A stretch of 64,000 bases of DNA. Origin: Candidatus Acidiferrum typicum (GTDB taxonomy: Bacteria > Acidobacteriota > Terriglobia > Acidiferrales > UBA7541). The notes under the pieces were generated by a model that worked only from the letters and a program-made list of their open reading frames with translations, searched no databases and was not told the DNA's origin. The position numbers were made by a program, and so were the translations under genes. Positions 54,953 through 63,650 of this stretch are shown here, piece after piece. Where the stretch lies: NCBI GenBank assembly GCA_002478115.1, contig DLMH01000054.1:76942-140941 (forward strand), read 5' to 3'. Every line of letters starts with the position of its first letter. The first letter of the stretch is position 1.

Positions 54953-55948
54953 ATGAGGCAGAGGCTGGAACCGAACCGACGGGAGTTCCTCAAGAAGTGT
55001 GCCGCGGGAGCGATGCTCGCGGGAGGAACGCATGGACTCCCCGCCTTTTTCTCCGCACGAGAAAAAACCAGGGTGGTGAACGCGCACGATCCGCTGCTTC
55101 GCGGAGCGGGATCGAGCCTGGACTCCGGCCGGCTTTTGAAAATGCTGGATCGTTCCGTGCAGGCTCTTTACGCGACGGATTCTCCCCTGGAAGCCTGGAA
55201 GAAAGTGGCGCGGCCCGGCGAAGTGGTGGGACTGAAGGTCAACGGTCTTGCCGGCCGGGGCATTTCAACGAGCGTGCTCCTGGTCGAGGTCGTGTGCGCG
55301 CGATTGCAAGACGCTGGCATCCCGCAGAAGGACATCGTCATCTGGGACCGGCTGAATGCGGACCTGGAAAGCGCGGGATTTCGCAACGCCACGCGCCAGG
55401 ATCACATGCGATGCTTCGGCAACGACACGCTGGGTTATGAAGAGGATCTCGCGACCTACGGGAGCGTGGGCAGTTGCCTGGCGAAGACCCTTACCCAGGT
55501 ATGTGATGCTGTCATCAACCTGCCCGTGCTCAAAGACCATGGAATTGCCGGCGTGACCATGGCGCTCAAGAATCTGTTCGGCGCCATCCACAACCCCAAC
55601 AAGTATCACCTGAACGTGGGCGATCCATACGTCGCCGACGTGAATATGCTGCCGCCCATCCGGCAAAAGGTCCGGCTGCACATTTGCGATGCGACCACGG
55701 CGCAGTACGAGGGCGGGCCATCGTACATGCCGCAATGGACTTGGCGTTACAACGGACTACTGATGTCGCGGGACCCGGTTGCCCTGGACTACACCGGTTG
55801 GCAAATCTTGGAGCAAGAAAGGGCCGAGAAAGGCATGAAATCGCTGCGGGCTCTCGGACGAGCTCCCGATTACATAGCCACGGCTGCTGATCCGAATCAC
55901 CGTTTGGGGACCAATGACCCAAGCCAGATTGAACAGGTGGAGGTCTGA
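54953..55948 (+). CDS. Tat-signal DUF362 protein
   Basis: 331 residues from the ATG at 54953; an upstream TTG start is rejected because it precedes the Tat motif. The signal NRREFLKKCAAGAMLAGG is a twin-arginine type. The body shows the DUF362 landmark VINLPVLKDHGIAGVTMALKNLFGAIHNP and VKVNGLAGRG-like strands. DUF362 proteins are of uncertain function and often travel with iron-sulfur and AmmeMemoRadiSam genes; no ferredoxin domain is fused here. It would act in the periplasm. Confidence 0.85.
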   Translation: MRQRLEPNRREFLKKCAAGAMLAGGTHGLPAFFSAREKTRVVNAHDPLLRGAGSSLDSGRLLKMLDRSVQALYATDSPLEAWKKVARPGEVVGLKVNGLAGRGISTSVLLVEVVCARLQDAGIPQKDIVIWDRLNADLESAGFRNATRQDHMRCFGNDTLGYEEDLATYGSVGSCLAKTLTQVCDAVINLPVLKDHGIAGVTMALKNLFGAIHNPNKYHLNVGDPYVADVNMLPPIRQKVRLHICDATTAQYEGGPSYMPQWTWRYNGLLMSRDPVALDYTGWQILEQERAEKGMKSLRALGRAPDYIATAADPNHRLGTNDPSQIEQVEV

Positions 55949-55968
55949 GCCTCTGCGAGATACGTTCT

Positions 55969-57240
55969 ATGTCGAAAACAGCCCATACGCGCAAAGGCGA
56001 GGCGAGTTTTTCTTCTGACGGCCCTCGCCGCGAGCAAGAAGCAAACGACGCACTGCCTTGTGACTCCGTGCTCGCCTCTCTGAGCAGCCTTGGAGCATCG
56101 GAGCACGATCGCAGAACGTTCCTGAAGCTGGCCGGCGTTCCTTGCCTCACGGCTTGCGTGGGTTCGTGTATGGCGGGATGGCCCAGCCTTGCTCTGGGGG
56201 CTGGCTCGGCGCCCGCGGAGGATTCGCGGTTTATCGTTGAGGCCCAGTTTTACGAAAAGCTGCCCTACAAGAAAATCCGGTGCAAGCTGTGTCCCCGCGA
56301 ATGCGTTATAGACGATCGCGAGCGGGGCTACTGCGGAGTCCGCGAGAATCGCGGAGGCAGCTACTACACGCTGGTGCATTCCCGCGTGTGCGCCGCGCAC
56401 ATCGATCCCATCGAGAAGAAACCGTTGTTCCATTTTTTCCCCGGGTCACTGGCGTTTTCAGTGGCCACCGCGGGCTGCAATGTAAACTGCAAGTTCTGCC
56501 AGAACTGGGACATCTCGCAATCCCGGCCGGAGCAGGTTCGCAACGCCTATCTGCCTCCCAAGGACCTCGCCAACCTAGCGCAGCAAAATCGCTGCCCTGC
56601 CATCGCCTACACCTACAGCGAGCCGATTGTTTTCTACGAGTACATGCGCGACGCCGCCGAAGCAGGCCACGCTTTGGGCATCAAGAGCGTGGTCGTGAGC
56701 GGCGGGTTCATCCAGCAGGATCCGCTCAAGAAACTTTGTCGAGACGTGGATGCGATTAAGGTGGACCTGAAGGCGTTTTCGGAGAAGTACTACAAGGAGG
56801 TCGTCAACGGGGAGCTCAAGCCGGTGCTCGAAGCGCTGGTCACGATGCGCAAGCTGGGAATGTGGACTGAGCTCGTGTATCTGGTGGTGCCCACGTTGAA
56901 CGACAGCGATGCGGAGTTTCGCGCGCTGGCGCAATGGGTCAAATCGAACCTGGGTGCGGAGGTACCGCTGCACTTCTCGCGTTTTTATCCGCAGTACCTG
57001 CTGAAGAATCTTCCGCCCACGCCCCTGGAGACGCTGGAACGCGCGAAAGCCATTGCGGACGCCGAGGGCCTCCACTACGTGTATTTGGGCAACACACCCG
57101 GAAACGCAGCGGAAAACACGTATTGCCCCAAGTGCCGCCGTATCGTCATTGAACGGATTGGTTTTGCGGTGAAAGAAATGCACCTTCGGAAAGGCAAATG
57201 CGAATACTGCCAACAACCCATCGCGGGCGTGTGGCAGTGA
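55969..57240 (+). CDS. AmmeMemoRadiSam-system radical SAM enzyme with Tat signal
   Basis: 423 residues. It has HDRRTFLKLAGVPCLTACVG, a twin-arginine signal at residues 46-65, after a 45-residue leader. An N-terminal cysteine module, IRCKLCPRECVIDDRERGYC, and the radical SAM motif CNVNCKFCQNWDISQSRPE (C-x3-C-x2-C) follow; HFFPGSLAFSVATAG and YTYSEPIVFYEYMRDAAEAG are family hallmarks. The C-terminus holds two more cysteine pairs (YCPKCRR, CEYCQQ), probably for zinc or a further cluster. Radical SAM enzymes normally need cytoplasmic SAM and reductant, so the export signal is notable. Confidence 0.88.
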   Translation: MSKTAHTRKGEASFSSDGPRREQEANDALPCDSVLASLSSLGASEHDRRTFLKLAGVPCLTACVGSCMAGWPSLALGAGSAPAEDSRFIVEAQFYEKLPYKKIRCKLCPRECVIDDRERGYCGVRENRGGSYYTLVHSRVCAAHIDPIEKKPLFHFFPGSLAFSVATAGCNVNCKFCQNWDISQSRPEQVRNAYLPPKDLANLAQQNRCPAIAYTYSEPIVFYEYMRDAAEAGHALGIKSVVVSGGFIQQDPLKKLCRDVDAIKVDLKAFSEKYYKEVVNGELKPVLEALVTMRKLGMWTELVYLVVPTLNDSDAEFRALAQWVKSNLGAEVPLHFSRFYPQYLLKNLPPTPLETLERAKAIADAEGLHYVYLGNTPGNAAENTYCPKCRRIVIERIGFAVKEMHLRKGKCEYCQQPIAGVWQ

Positions 57241-57281
57241 CAAATGTTGACGCGCACTTGGTGCGCTGTGGGTGAAAGACT

Positions 57282-58877
57282 ATGAGAAAAAGATTTTGTT
57301 GGGCAATTCTCCCCTTGTGTGTTTTCTTCGGCGGCCAGCTATCGGGCGGTGGCAGTCTTGCCGATGAGAAGCCCTCGGTCCGGCAGCCGGCGGTTGCCGG
57401 CCAATTCTACCCCGCGCAACCCGAGGAACTCCGGCGCATGCTGGACGAGTATCTGGCGCAAGCCGCGGCGCCGCCCCTTCCGGGGAACTTGGTGGCATTG
57501 ATTGCGCCGCACGCGGGCTACATCTATTCCGGCAAAGTGGCCGCGCACAGTTACGCGCTGCTCAAAGGCCGAAAGTTCGAGCGGGTGGTGGTGATTGCGC
57601 CCTCTCATTTCGAGGCCTTCCCGTTCGTTTCGGTCTACGACGGGGATGCCTATGCCACGCCGCTCGGAAACGTCGCGGTGGACAAGGAGTTCGCCGCCAA
57701 GCTGGTCAAGTTGAACCCGCTCATCCAGCTTTCCAGCCGCGGCCACGTGCCAACCCAGGAGCAGGGAGAGCATGCCCTGGAGGTGCAGCTCCCGTTTTTG
57801 CAGCGCGTGCTGGGTGATTTCAAGCTGGTTCCCATCGTAATGGGCGAGCAAAGCTATGAAACGGAGCGAGCCCTCGGGCTTGCGCTCGCCAAAATGCTCA
57901 AGGGTACGGGGACAAGCACGCTCATCGTGGCCAGCTCCGATCTCTCGCATTATCACACTTATGACGAAGCCACGAAGCTCGACCAGAAGGTCTTGAAGGC
58001 CATCGCGGAGTGGGATTACCTCAGTCTGTCCCAGAATTTCGAGTCGCGCATTTGGGAGGCATGTGGCGGAGGTCCCATTGTGGCCACCATGATGGCGGCC
58101 GAGCGGCTGGGAGCCAACCAGGCCAAAATCCTGAAGTACGCGAACACCGGCGACGTGACCGGTGACCACAGCCGGGTGGTGGGCTACGGAGCGGTGGCCT
58201 TGCTTCAGGCGCAGAGCCACGCTGCCGCGGTGGAGTCGTTTTCTCTGGGTTCAAAAGAAAAAGACGCCTTGATCCAGTTGGCCAAGAAGTCGGTGGAGAC
58301 GGCCGTCCGGGAAGAGAAATTGTACGAGCCGGCGGCCTCCGAATTCGCGGCCTTCCAGCAGGAGCGCGGCGCGTTCGTGACCCTCAAGGAAAAAGGAGAG
58401 CTGCGCGGGTGCATTGGTTTGACTACGGCGGAGAAGCCGCTTTATCTCGCCGTGCGGGATGCCGCTACGTATGCGGCGCTGCGTGATCCGCGCTTTCCCC
58501 CGGTGAGCGCCGGGGAACTTCCGGAATTGGAATACGAGATCTCGGTGCTCACGCCGTTCCGCCGGGTGTTGGACGTCAAGGAGATCCGCATTGGCCGGGA
58601 CGGGCTGCTGATGATCCAGGGGCGCAATGAGGGGATCTTTCTCCCACAAGTGCCGACCGAGGAGGGCTGGGACCGGAAAACCTACCTTGAGGAATTGGGC
58701 CGCAAAGCCGGGCTCACGCGCCAAGCCTGGCAGGACGAAACAACCGACATCTTTGCCTTTTCGGCAATCGTCTTCAATGAGCGCAAGGCTCCGGAACCCC
58801 TTACGCCGGAACAGCCTGTTTTCCCAAAGCCGACAGCCCGGCAAGGACCGCCGGCGCTAAGTTCACCACAGCCATAA
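57282..58877 (+). CDS. Exported MEMO-AMMECR1 fusion (AmmeMemoRadiSam proteins B and A)
   Basis: 531 residues. The N-terminus looks like a signal peptide (RKRFCWAILPLCVFFGGQL). Residues about 35-310 are the MEMO domain: VALIAPHAGYIYSGKVAAHS, APSHFEAFPF, EHALEVQLPFLQRVL, ASSDLSHYHTYDEA and the Cys in EACGGGPIVATM, which mirror the His-His-His-Cys site of human MEMO1. Residues about 330-505 are the AMMECR1 domain with GELRGCIGLTT and LEYEISVLTPF. The two are usually separate genes in other genomes. A short Pro-rich tail overlaps the next gene, which converges from the other strand. Confidence 0.88.
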   Translation: MRKRFCWAILPLCVFFGGQLSGGGSLADEKPSVRQPAVAGQFYPAQPEELRRMLDEYLAQAAAPPLPGNLVALIAPHAGYIYSGKVAAHSYALLKGRKFERVVVIAPSHFEAFPFVSVYDGDAYATPLGNVAVDKEFAAKLVKLNPLIQLSSRGHVPTQEQGEHALEVQLPFLQRVLGDFKLVPIVMGEQSYETERALGLALAKMLKGTGTSTLIVASSDLSHYHTYDEATKLDQKVLKAIAEWDYLSLSQNFESRIWEACGGGPIVATMMAAERLGANQAKILKYANTGDVTGDHSRVVGYGAVALLQAQSHAAAVESFSLGSKEKDALIQLAKKSVETAVREEKLYEPAASEFAAFQQERGAFVTLKEKGELRGCIGLTTAEKPLYLAVRDAATYAALRDPRFPPVSAGELPELEYEISVLTPFRRVLDVKEIRIGRDGLLMIQGRNEGIFLPQVPTEEGWDRKTYLEELGRKAGLTRQAWQDETTDIFAFSAIVFNERKAPEPLTPEQPVFPKPTARQGPPALSSPQP

Positions 58878-61185
58878 GCCAGGCCGTTTCCCGGAAGCCA
58901 AAAACAGGAACCAGATACGAGCTGAGAATAACCGCGCCCACACAGGCGCCCGCCAAATCCAGGGCATAGAGCGTTCCGGGCCCCCTTGCTCTGTCCTTGG
59001 AGTTTGAAAAGAAGATTCGTGTCGCCACCGGGAATTGATATCCCCCGAACAGCCCGCACAAAACCGCCAGCACGGGGAACAATATCTGGCTCGCCAGGAA
59101 AACGGTGGCAGGGCTTTTGATCGCGGCTAGTGCGTCGAACAACAGGTATAGCAAAACGGGGGAGAGGGCGGCGAGCAATTGCAGGCAGAAGAGGCGGCGG
59201 ACGTCTCGCGGACCGGTGGCGGGGGCCGTGGCACGCAGTCCCCAGCGGCTCCCCAAGGTCATGCCCAACATGAAGCCTGCAATGATGATTGCGAGTTGCT
59301 GGTAAACGTATCCGTAAATGGCCTGGAATGCCAGCAGAAGCAGCATCTCCAGGCCGATCAGAGTGAACCCCATCGCGGCGACGCAAAGACCGGCGCTGGC
59401 TCGCGCGCGATTCTCCGCGGCAGGCAGCCAGCGTAGAAGAGCAACGAGGCCGAAGAGGGCCAACGCGAGCCACGTTGCAAGCGCACCGAAGCGTACCCTG
59501 GCCATGGTCTGAAACACGCGACGATACGCGGCGTTGAACCGGGTGCTCCACAGGGCCACGTCGAAGTAGTAGGCGATAGGCGCGAAGTCACGGTTTGTGC
59601 GCGTCTCCACCTGAGGGACAATCTGCGACTCGAGATCGAGCATACGGTCGGGCATCATCCGGTAGGGAAGATAGTATTCGCGCACGTAGCTGGTGTGGAT
59701 GTGCCGGGCGCGAAGCCGGGCGATGAGTTCCTGGGGATCATTCGTGAGGCTTCCCGCTTGAGCCGTGGCAAAAAAATGAACCGTGTCGCCGGGAATGGTG
59801 ACGATTTCCGGGAAGACCTGCCGCAGGGTATTGTCAATGCAGCGCAGGAATTCGGCCAGATCCGGGCTGATGTAATCCTCCGATGCTTTCAACTGAAACG
59901 AGAAAACACCCGCGGGGGTGAGCTTGCTGGCCGCCTCCCGGAAAAACTCCAGTGTGTAGAAGCGGTTGAGCTGCGCCGTCTGCGGCTCCGGCAGGTTGAC
60001 GATGAGAACGTCAAACCTGAGATTCGTCGTTTGCAGGAAGAGGCGGCCGTCGGTGTTGTGGACATGAACGCGCGGGTCCGCGCGCAGCGCCGCCCACGCC
60101 GCGGGGAAGTATTCCAGCGCCAAGTCCAGCACGGCCGGATCCAACTCCACGTAATCGATCCGCTCCAGGCTGGGGTGCTGCAGCGCTTGGGAGAGACTCC
60201 CGTTCACACCGCCACCAATGAGCAGGAGGCTCTTCGGCGCGGGGTGCTGGAGCAAGGCAAAGTGCACCGCCTCTTCGGCGGCCGCAGGGTCGGGCACATG
60301 GAAGGCAGCCAAGCCATTCTCAAAGAGGCTGCGGGTGCCTTCGGTTTGCACCACAGCTAAATTGCCGTAAACGGAATTGCGCGCGGCAACCAACTCAAAG
60401 CCGCTCCACAGGCGCTTGAGTGACATCTTTTCAAGCCAGGGGCAGCCGAAGGGGAGCACCAGGAGCGCGAATGCTCCAACCAGCGCCAGCCCGGCCGCTC
60501 TGCGGCGTGGCACTGAGCGAATCGCCAGGCTTGCGGCGCCCGAGAAATTCAGCAGGCACAGCAGGGCGGCGATTTGGAAGCTCGTGAGGTAGCGGATCAG
60601 CAGCAGACTAGCGAGAACGCCACCCAGGCCTGAACCAAGAGCTTCCAGAAGGTAGACGTTGCTTGTTCCTGCCGTTGTGGAAGTGCCCGTCTCCTGGGCA
60701 AAGAGCCGGCTGCCCACGGCGAAGAGGCCCCCAGAGAGCAAGCAGAATGCACTCAAGACCACCAAGGAAGTGAGGATCATCGGGCCCGGCCCCAGGATTT
60801 CTCCGGGAACAGACTGGAAGGCTCCCTTGCTTGCGCGCGCCAGGAAAATCGCCAGAGGAAAGGTGAGGGCCACGAGCAATTCGAGGAGAGCCATGAGCCG
60901 GCGAGGCTGGGATGTTCGTGAGGCCAAGCGGCCCAGCGCGCTGCTGCCGATCGCCGTCCAGAGGAGCCAGCTTGCGAGCATAAGTCCAAGGGACATCTCA
61001 TTCCCGCAGAAAACCACCATCAGCTCGCGCATCAGGACAATCTGCGCAATCACGGCGGTAAAGCCGATCAGCATCAGAATAGCCAGCACTGTTCGTGGAG
61101 CATGCCCGATGCCGCGTAGATCGGCCTGGGAAGTAGTTGTCTTATCCACGGAAGTAGAATTAGTCTGACAGCCGAGGGAAGTCAA
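58801..61185 (-). CDS. Membrane protein with central degenerate spermidine-synthase-like domain
   Basis: 794 residues. An N-terminal group of about six membrane helices (35-235), a soluble Rossmann domain (about 265-520), and a second group of helices (about 565-785) form the fused MFS/spermidine-synthase layout. The soluble part has LLLIGGGVNGSLSQALQHP and YVELDPAVLDLALEYFP, but the catalytic segment that reads DSSDP in true spermidine synthases is NLPEP here (LIVNLPEPQTAQLNRFYTLE). Polyamine synthesis is therefore doubtful. It is last in the operon with NrfD, and its end overlaps the MEMO-AMMECR1 gene end by 77 bases. Confidence 0.87.
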   Translation of the reverse strand: MTSLGCQTNSTSVDKTTTSQADLRGIGHAPRTVLAILMLIGFTAVIAQIVLMRELMVVFCGNEMSLGLMLASWLLWTAIGSSALGRLASRTSQPRRLMALLELLVALTFPLAIFLARASKGAFQSVPGEILGPGPMILTSLVVLSAFCLLSGGLFAVGSRLFAQETGTSTTAGTSNVYLLEALGSGLGGVLASLLLIRYLTSFQIAALLCLLNFSGAASLAIRSVPRRRAAGLALVGAFALLVLPFGCPWLEKMSLKRLWSGFELVAARNSVYGNLAVVQTEGTRSLFENGLAAFHVPDPAAAEEAVHFALLQHPAPKSLLLIGGGVNGSLSQALQHPSLERIDYVELDPAVLDLALEYFPAAWAALRADPRVHVHNTDGRLFLQTTNLRFDVLIVNLPEPQTAQLNRFYTLEFFREAASKLTPAGVFSFQLKASEDYISPDLAEFLRCIDNTLRQVFPEIVTIPGDTVHFFATAQAGSLTNDPQELIARLRARHIHTSYVREYYLPYRMMPDRMLDLESQIVPQVETRTNRDFAPIAYYFDVALWSTRFNAAYRRVFQTMARVRFGALATWLALALFGLVALLRWLPAAENRARASAGLCVAAMGFTLIGLEMLLLLAFQAIYGYVYQQLAIIIAGFMLGMTLGSRWGLRATAPATGPRDVRRLFCLQLLAALSPVLLYLLFDALAAIKSPATVFLASQILFPVLAVLCGLFGGYQFPVATRIFFSNSKDRARGPGTLYALDLAGACVGAVILSSYLVPVFGFRETAWLMAVVNLAPAVLAGLSALGKQAVPA

Positions 61186-61259
61186 ACGCGCCGAGCGCGA
61201 CTTAAAGGAGGAAGGTACGTCGGGCAGCGGGATTACGGCTTGTTAAAGGATGCCGCACC

Positions 61260-62435
61260 TCAATCGTCACCGTGCACCTCGGCGACGACACGATGTTCCT
61301 CCTGCCAGGGTGGAAGGATTTTGATCAGCACATAAAGGATGGCAAAGGGAAGTATCATCAGGGCCACCGCAGATAGCAGTCCCTCGCGGGTGACAAAAGC
61401 AACCTTGTAGGTCGTATAGCCGAGAAAGCTTTTCGAGAAGAGTTGTCCGCCGATCACGACGTTCCACCGCATGGCAAAGATCCCCACGAGCGTCAAAACA
61501 CCGGCAATCGCGTAGATGCGCCGGCGAGCCGCCACGGAAAAGTTGATCACTTGGGTGAAGCTGAGAATCGCCAGAGGCGCCAAGGTGCCCAGAATAATCT
61601 GAATCAGGATCTGCGAATAGAAAAGCCGCGTGTGCACCATGAAATCCAGGCTCCGGAAGGATTCATCGGATTCGTAGATGCGGTGAATGAGGTCCAGCAT
61701 CTCCAGCGCGAAATCAATGACAAATGTATAGAAGAGATATTTGGCAATGGTGTCCAGGCAGCGCATATCAATGGCGACACGGCGCATCGCACAGGTGAGC
61801 ATGTACATCAAAAGGACCAGGGCGATGCCGGAAACCATCGCGGAGAAGAGAAACACGACCGGCATGAGTGGAGTGGACCACCAGGGATTCGCTTTCACCG
61901 AGCCGAAGATAAAGCCAACGTAACCGTGCAGAAGAAATGCGGAAGGTATGCCGATGAGAGTGATAATCCATCCCACGCGATCATCGATTCGCAGCGCGGC
62001 CGGGCTGATGTTATGCGAACCAAGAGTGAGTGCGCGGTAGAGGAGGCCTTTCACGCCGCGGCTTGATTCGGCCAGGCGCACGATATCGCGGCGGTAATCC
62101 AACCAGATTTCCACCACCAGCACCGCCATCAGATACCAAAGATAAACGAATCCGAACATCGCCATGGCCGATGAGCGATGCGGCGTCAGGTACATCTCCA
62201 GCGAGCGTTCGGGGTGGCCAAGATGAAGCTGCAACGGAAGCGGGGCAACGATCAGGAAAGCCAGCGCTGTAAGCAAGGCAAGCCGGTACGTCGGCTTCAC
62301 CTCCTCCACGCGAAACACCCGCTCGAGAGACGCCAGGATAAAGGCTCCGGCGACCAGCCCGGTGAGATAAGGATAAAGAACAATGAGGATGCTCCACTGG
62401 AGCTCTACCTCATTGGGATACATGAATCCTTCCAT
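61260..62435 (-). CDS. nrfD: NrfD/PsrC-type quinol-interacting membrane subunit
   Basis: 391 residues with nine to ten membrane helices. NrfD-family marks: LYPYLTGLVAGAFILASLERVF at the first helix, LHLGHPERSLEMYLTPHRSS with a conserved His, and VVIGGQLFSKSFLGYTTYKV at the end. These subunits oxidise or reduce menaquinol and pass electrons to a partner iron-sulfur protein, here encoded 13 bases upstream. No catalytic molybdenum subunit is encoded beside it. Confidence 0.9.
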   Translation of the reverse strand: MEGFMYPNEVELQWSILIVLYPYLTGLVAGAFILASLERVFRVEEVKPTYRLALLTALAFLIVAPLPLQLHLGHPERSLEMYLTPHRSSAMAMFGFVYLWYLMAVLVVEIWLDYRRDIVRLAESSRGVKGLLYRALTLGSHNISPAALRIDDRVGWIITLIGIPSAFLLHGYVGFIFGSVKANPWWSTPLMPVVFLFSAMVSGIALVLLMYMLTCAMRRVAIDMRCLDTIAKYLFYTFVIDFALEMLDLIHRIYESDESFRSLDFMVHTRLFYSQILIQIILGTLAPLAILSFTQVINFSVAARRRIYAIAGVLTLVGIFAMRWNVVIGGQLFSKSFLGYTTYKVAFVTREGLLSAVALMILPFAILYVLIKILPPWQEEHRVVAEVHGDD

Positions 62436-62448
62436 GACTTCTTCTTCC

Positions 62449-63180
62449 TTACCGGACCGAGCCGTCGAGGCTGTTGTAGAACAGCTTCGAGCCCGTCGCG
62501 AGATGCGGCTTTAACACTTGCACCGCGTGCGTCTTCAGAAAGGCGTGAATCGGATCGCTGGGATTCTTCAGGTCGGCCAATTGCCGCGCGCCCGTGGGGC
62601 ATGCTTCGCAACAGGCGGTGGTCAGGCCCTTCGTGATCCGGTGATAACAGAGCGTGCATTTATCGGCGGTATGTTTCTTGGGATGGAAGAAACGGCACCC
62701 ATAAGGGCAGGCCTGGATGCAATAGCGGCAGCCCAGGCAATAATCGTAGTCGACGAGCACCACACCATCGGGTGTACGAAAAGTGGCGCCGACGGGGCAC
62801 ACCTGGGAGCACGGCGAATCGACGCAGTGGTTGCACATCTTGGGCACGAAGAAGTTCTTTCCACCTTCCGCCTTGGCTGGGGGGAAACCATCCATTCCTC
62901 CCTTTGGTGAATCCACCTCGGGATTTTCGATGTGCCAGTCAGAGACGTGGTAGCGCTCGACCCAGGTCCGGAAGTAACCTTCCGGAACATCGTTTTCCAT
63001 CGCGCAGGCGCGCACACAATTTCCGCACCCTATGCACTTGGTGATGTCGATGAGCATGCCCCACCAGTGTTCGCTCATCTTATAGTTGGGTGAACCTTCC
63101 GGATTGCCGGCGAGAACAGAGTCCCAGGCGACGGCTGCGGCAGGAAGCAAAAGCAGGATTTGCCGGCGGTTCAAGATCAT
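62449..63180 (-). CDS. Tat-signal 4x[4Fe-4S] ferredoxin-like electron-transfer protein
   Basis: 243 residues. The N-terminus is twin-arginine-like (NRRQILLLLPAAAVAW). Four [4Fe-4S] cluster motifs are seen: CIGCGNCVRAC, CNHCVDSPCSQVCPVGA, CLGCRYCIQACPYGC and CTLCYH with ACCEACPTGA, sixteen cysteines in all. This is the NrfC/DsrO/HybA type, which faces the periplasm and bridges the NrfD membrane subunit to a partner. Its ATG overlaps the cytochrome stop by four bases (63177-63180). Confidence 0.93.
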   Translation of the reverse strand: MILNRRQILLLLPAAAVAWDSVLAGNPEGSPNYKMSEHWWGMLIDITKCIGCGNCVRACAMENDVPEGYFRTWVERYHVSDWHIENPEVDSPKGGMDGFPPAKAEGGKNFFVPKMCNHCVDSPCSQVCPVGATFRTPDGVVLVDYDYCLGCRYCIQACPYGCRFFHPKKHTADKCTLCYHRITKGLTTACCEACPTGARQLADLKNPSDPIHAFLKTHAVQVLKPHLATGSKLFYNSLDGSVR

Positions 63181-63650
63181 TTCTTGCCTCCCGCGTCAAA
63201 ACCTGGACTGTGCGGTTGGTGGCATGTGTTGCAGGCCTGCCCACCGGAATGCTCCTTTGCATTCACCTGCGGGAAACCTGCCGGTTTGGCGATATTTTCC
63301 GAGTGGCAACGAATGCAAAGCTGCGCTACATCCGGCAAAACTGGCTTGACGGTCCCTGGATCATCAGCGTGCTTAGCGAGCGGTCCGTGACACGACTCGC
63401 AGTTGATGGACTTATGGACCCCCTTTGCTTTCAGCGCAGCAACATCGGGGTGGCAGTTCTCACAGGCCTCGTGCCCCGCAAAGGCCAGGGGCCGCGAACT
63501 GAGCTCCACAAGGGCCGCACCGCGAAATGGGCCGTACCGCCCAAAACTCTTTGGAATGGTCACCGACCGGAAAACAAGAAAGAGGATCAAACCCAATAGG
63601 AACACACCAGCCAGCCTGATGAGATGAGCGATATCTTTGAATTCACCCAT
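63177..63650 (-). CDS. Membrane-anchored tetraheme cytochrome c
   Basis: 157 residues. One N-terminal membrane helix (IRLAGVFLLGLILFLVFRSV) is followed by four c-type heme sites: CENCH, CESCH, CIRCH and CNTCH. It would carry electrons in the periplasm between the iron-sulfur/NrfD pair and a partner, comparable to NapC/NrfH or class III cytochromes, though it fits no named family exactly. It is the first gene of the operon, and CRP-like sites lie about 220 bases upstream. Confidence 0.9.
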   Translation of the reverse strand: MGEFKDIAHLIRLAGVFLLGLILFLVFRSVTIPKSFGRYGPFRGAALVELSSRPLAFAGHEACENCHPDVAALKAKGVHKSINCESCHGPLAKHADDPGTVKPVLPDVAQLCIRCHSENIAKPAGFPQVNAKEHSGGQACNTCHQPHSPGFDAGGKK

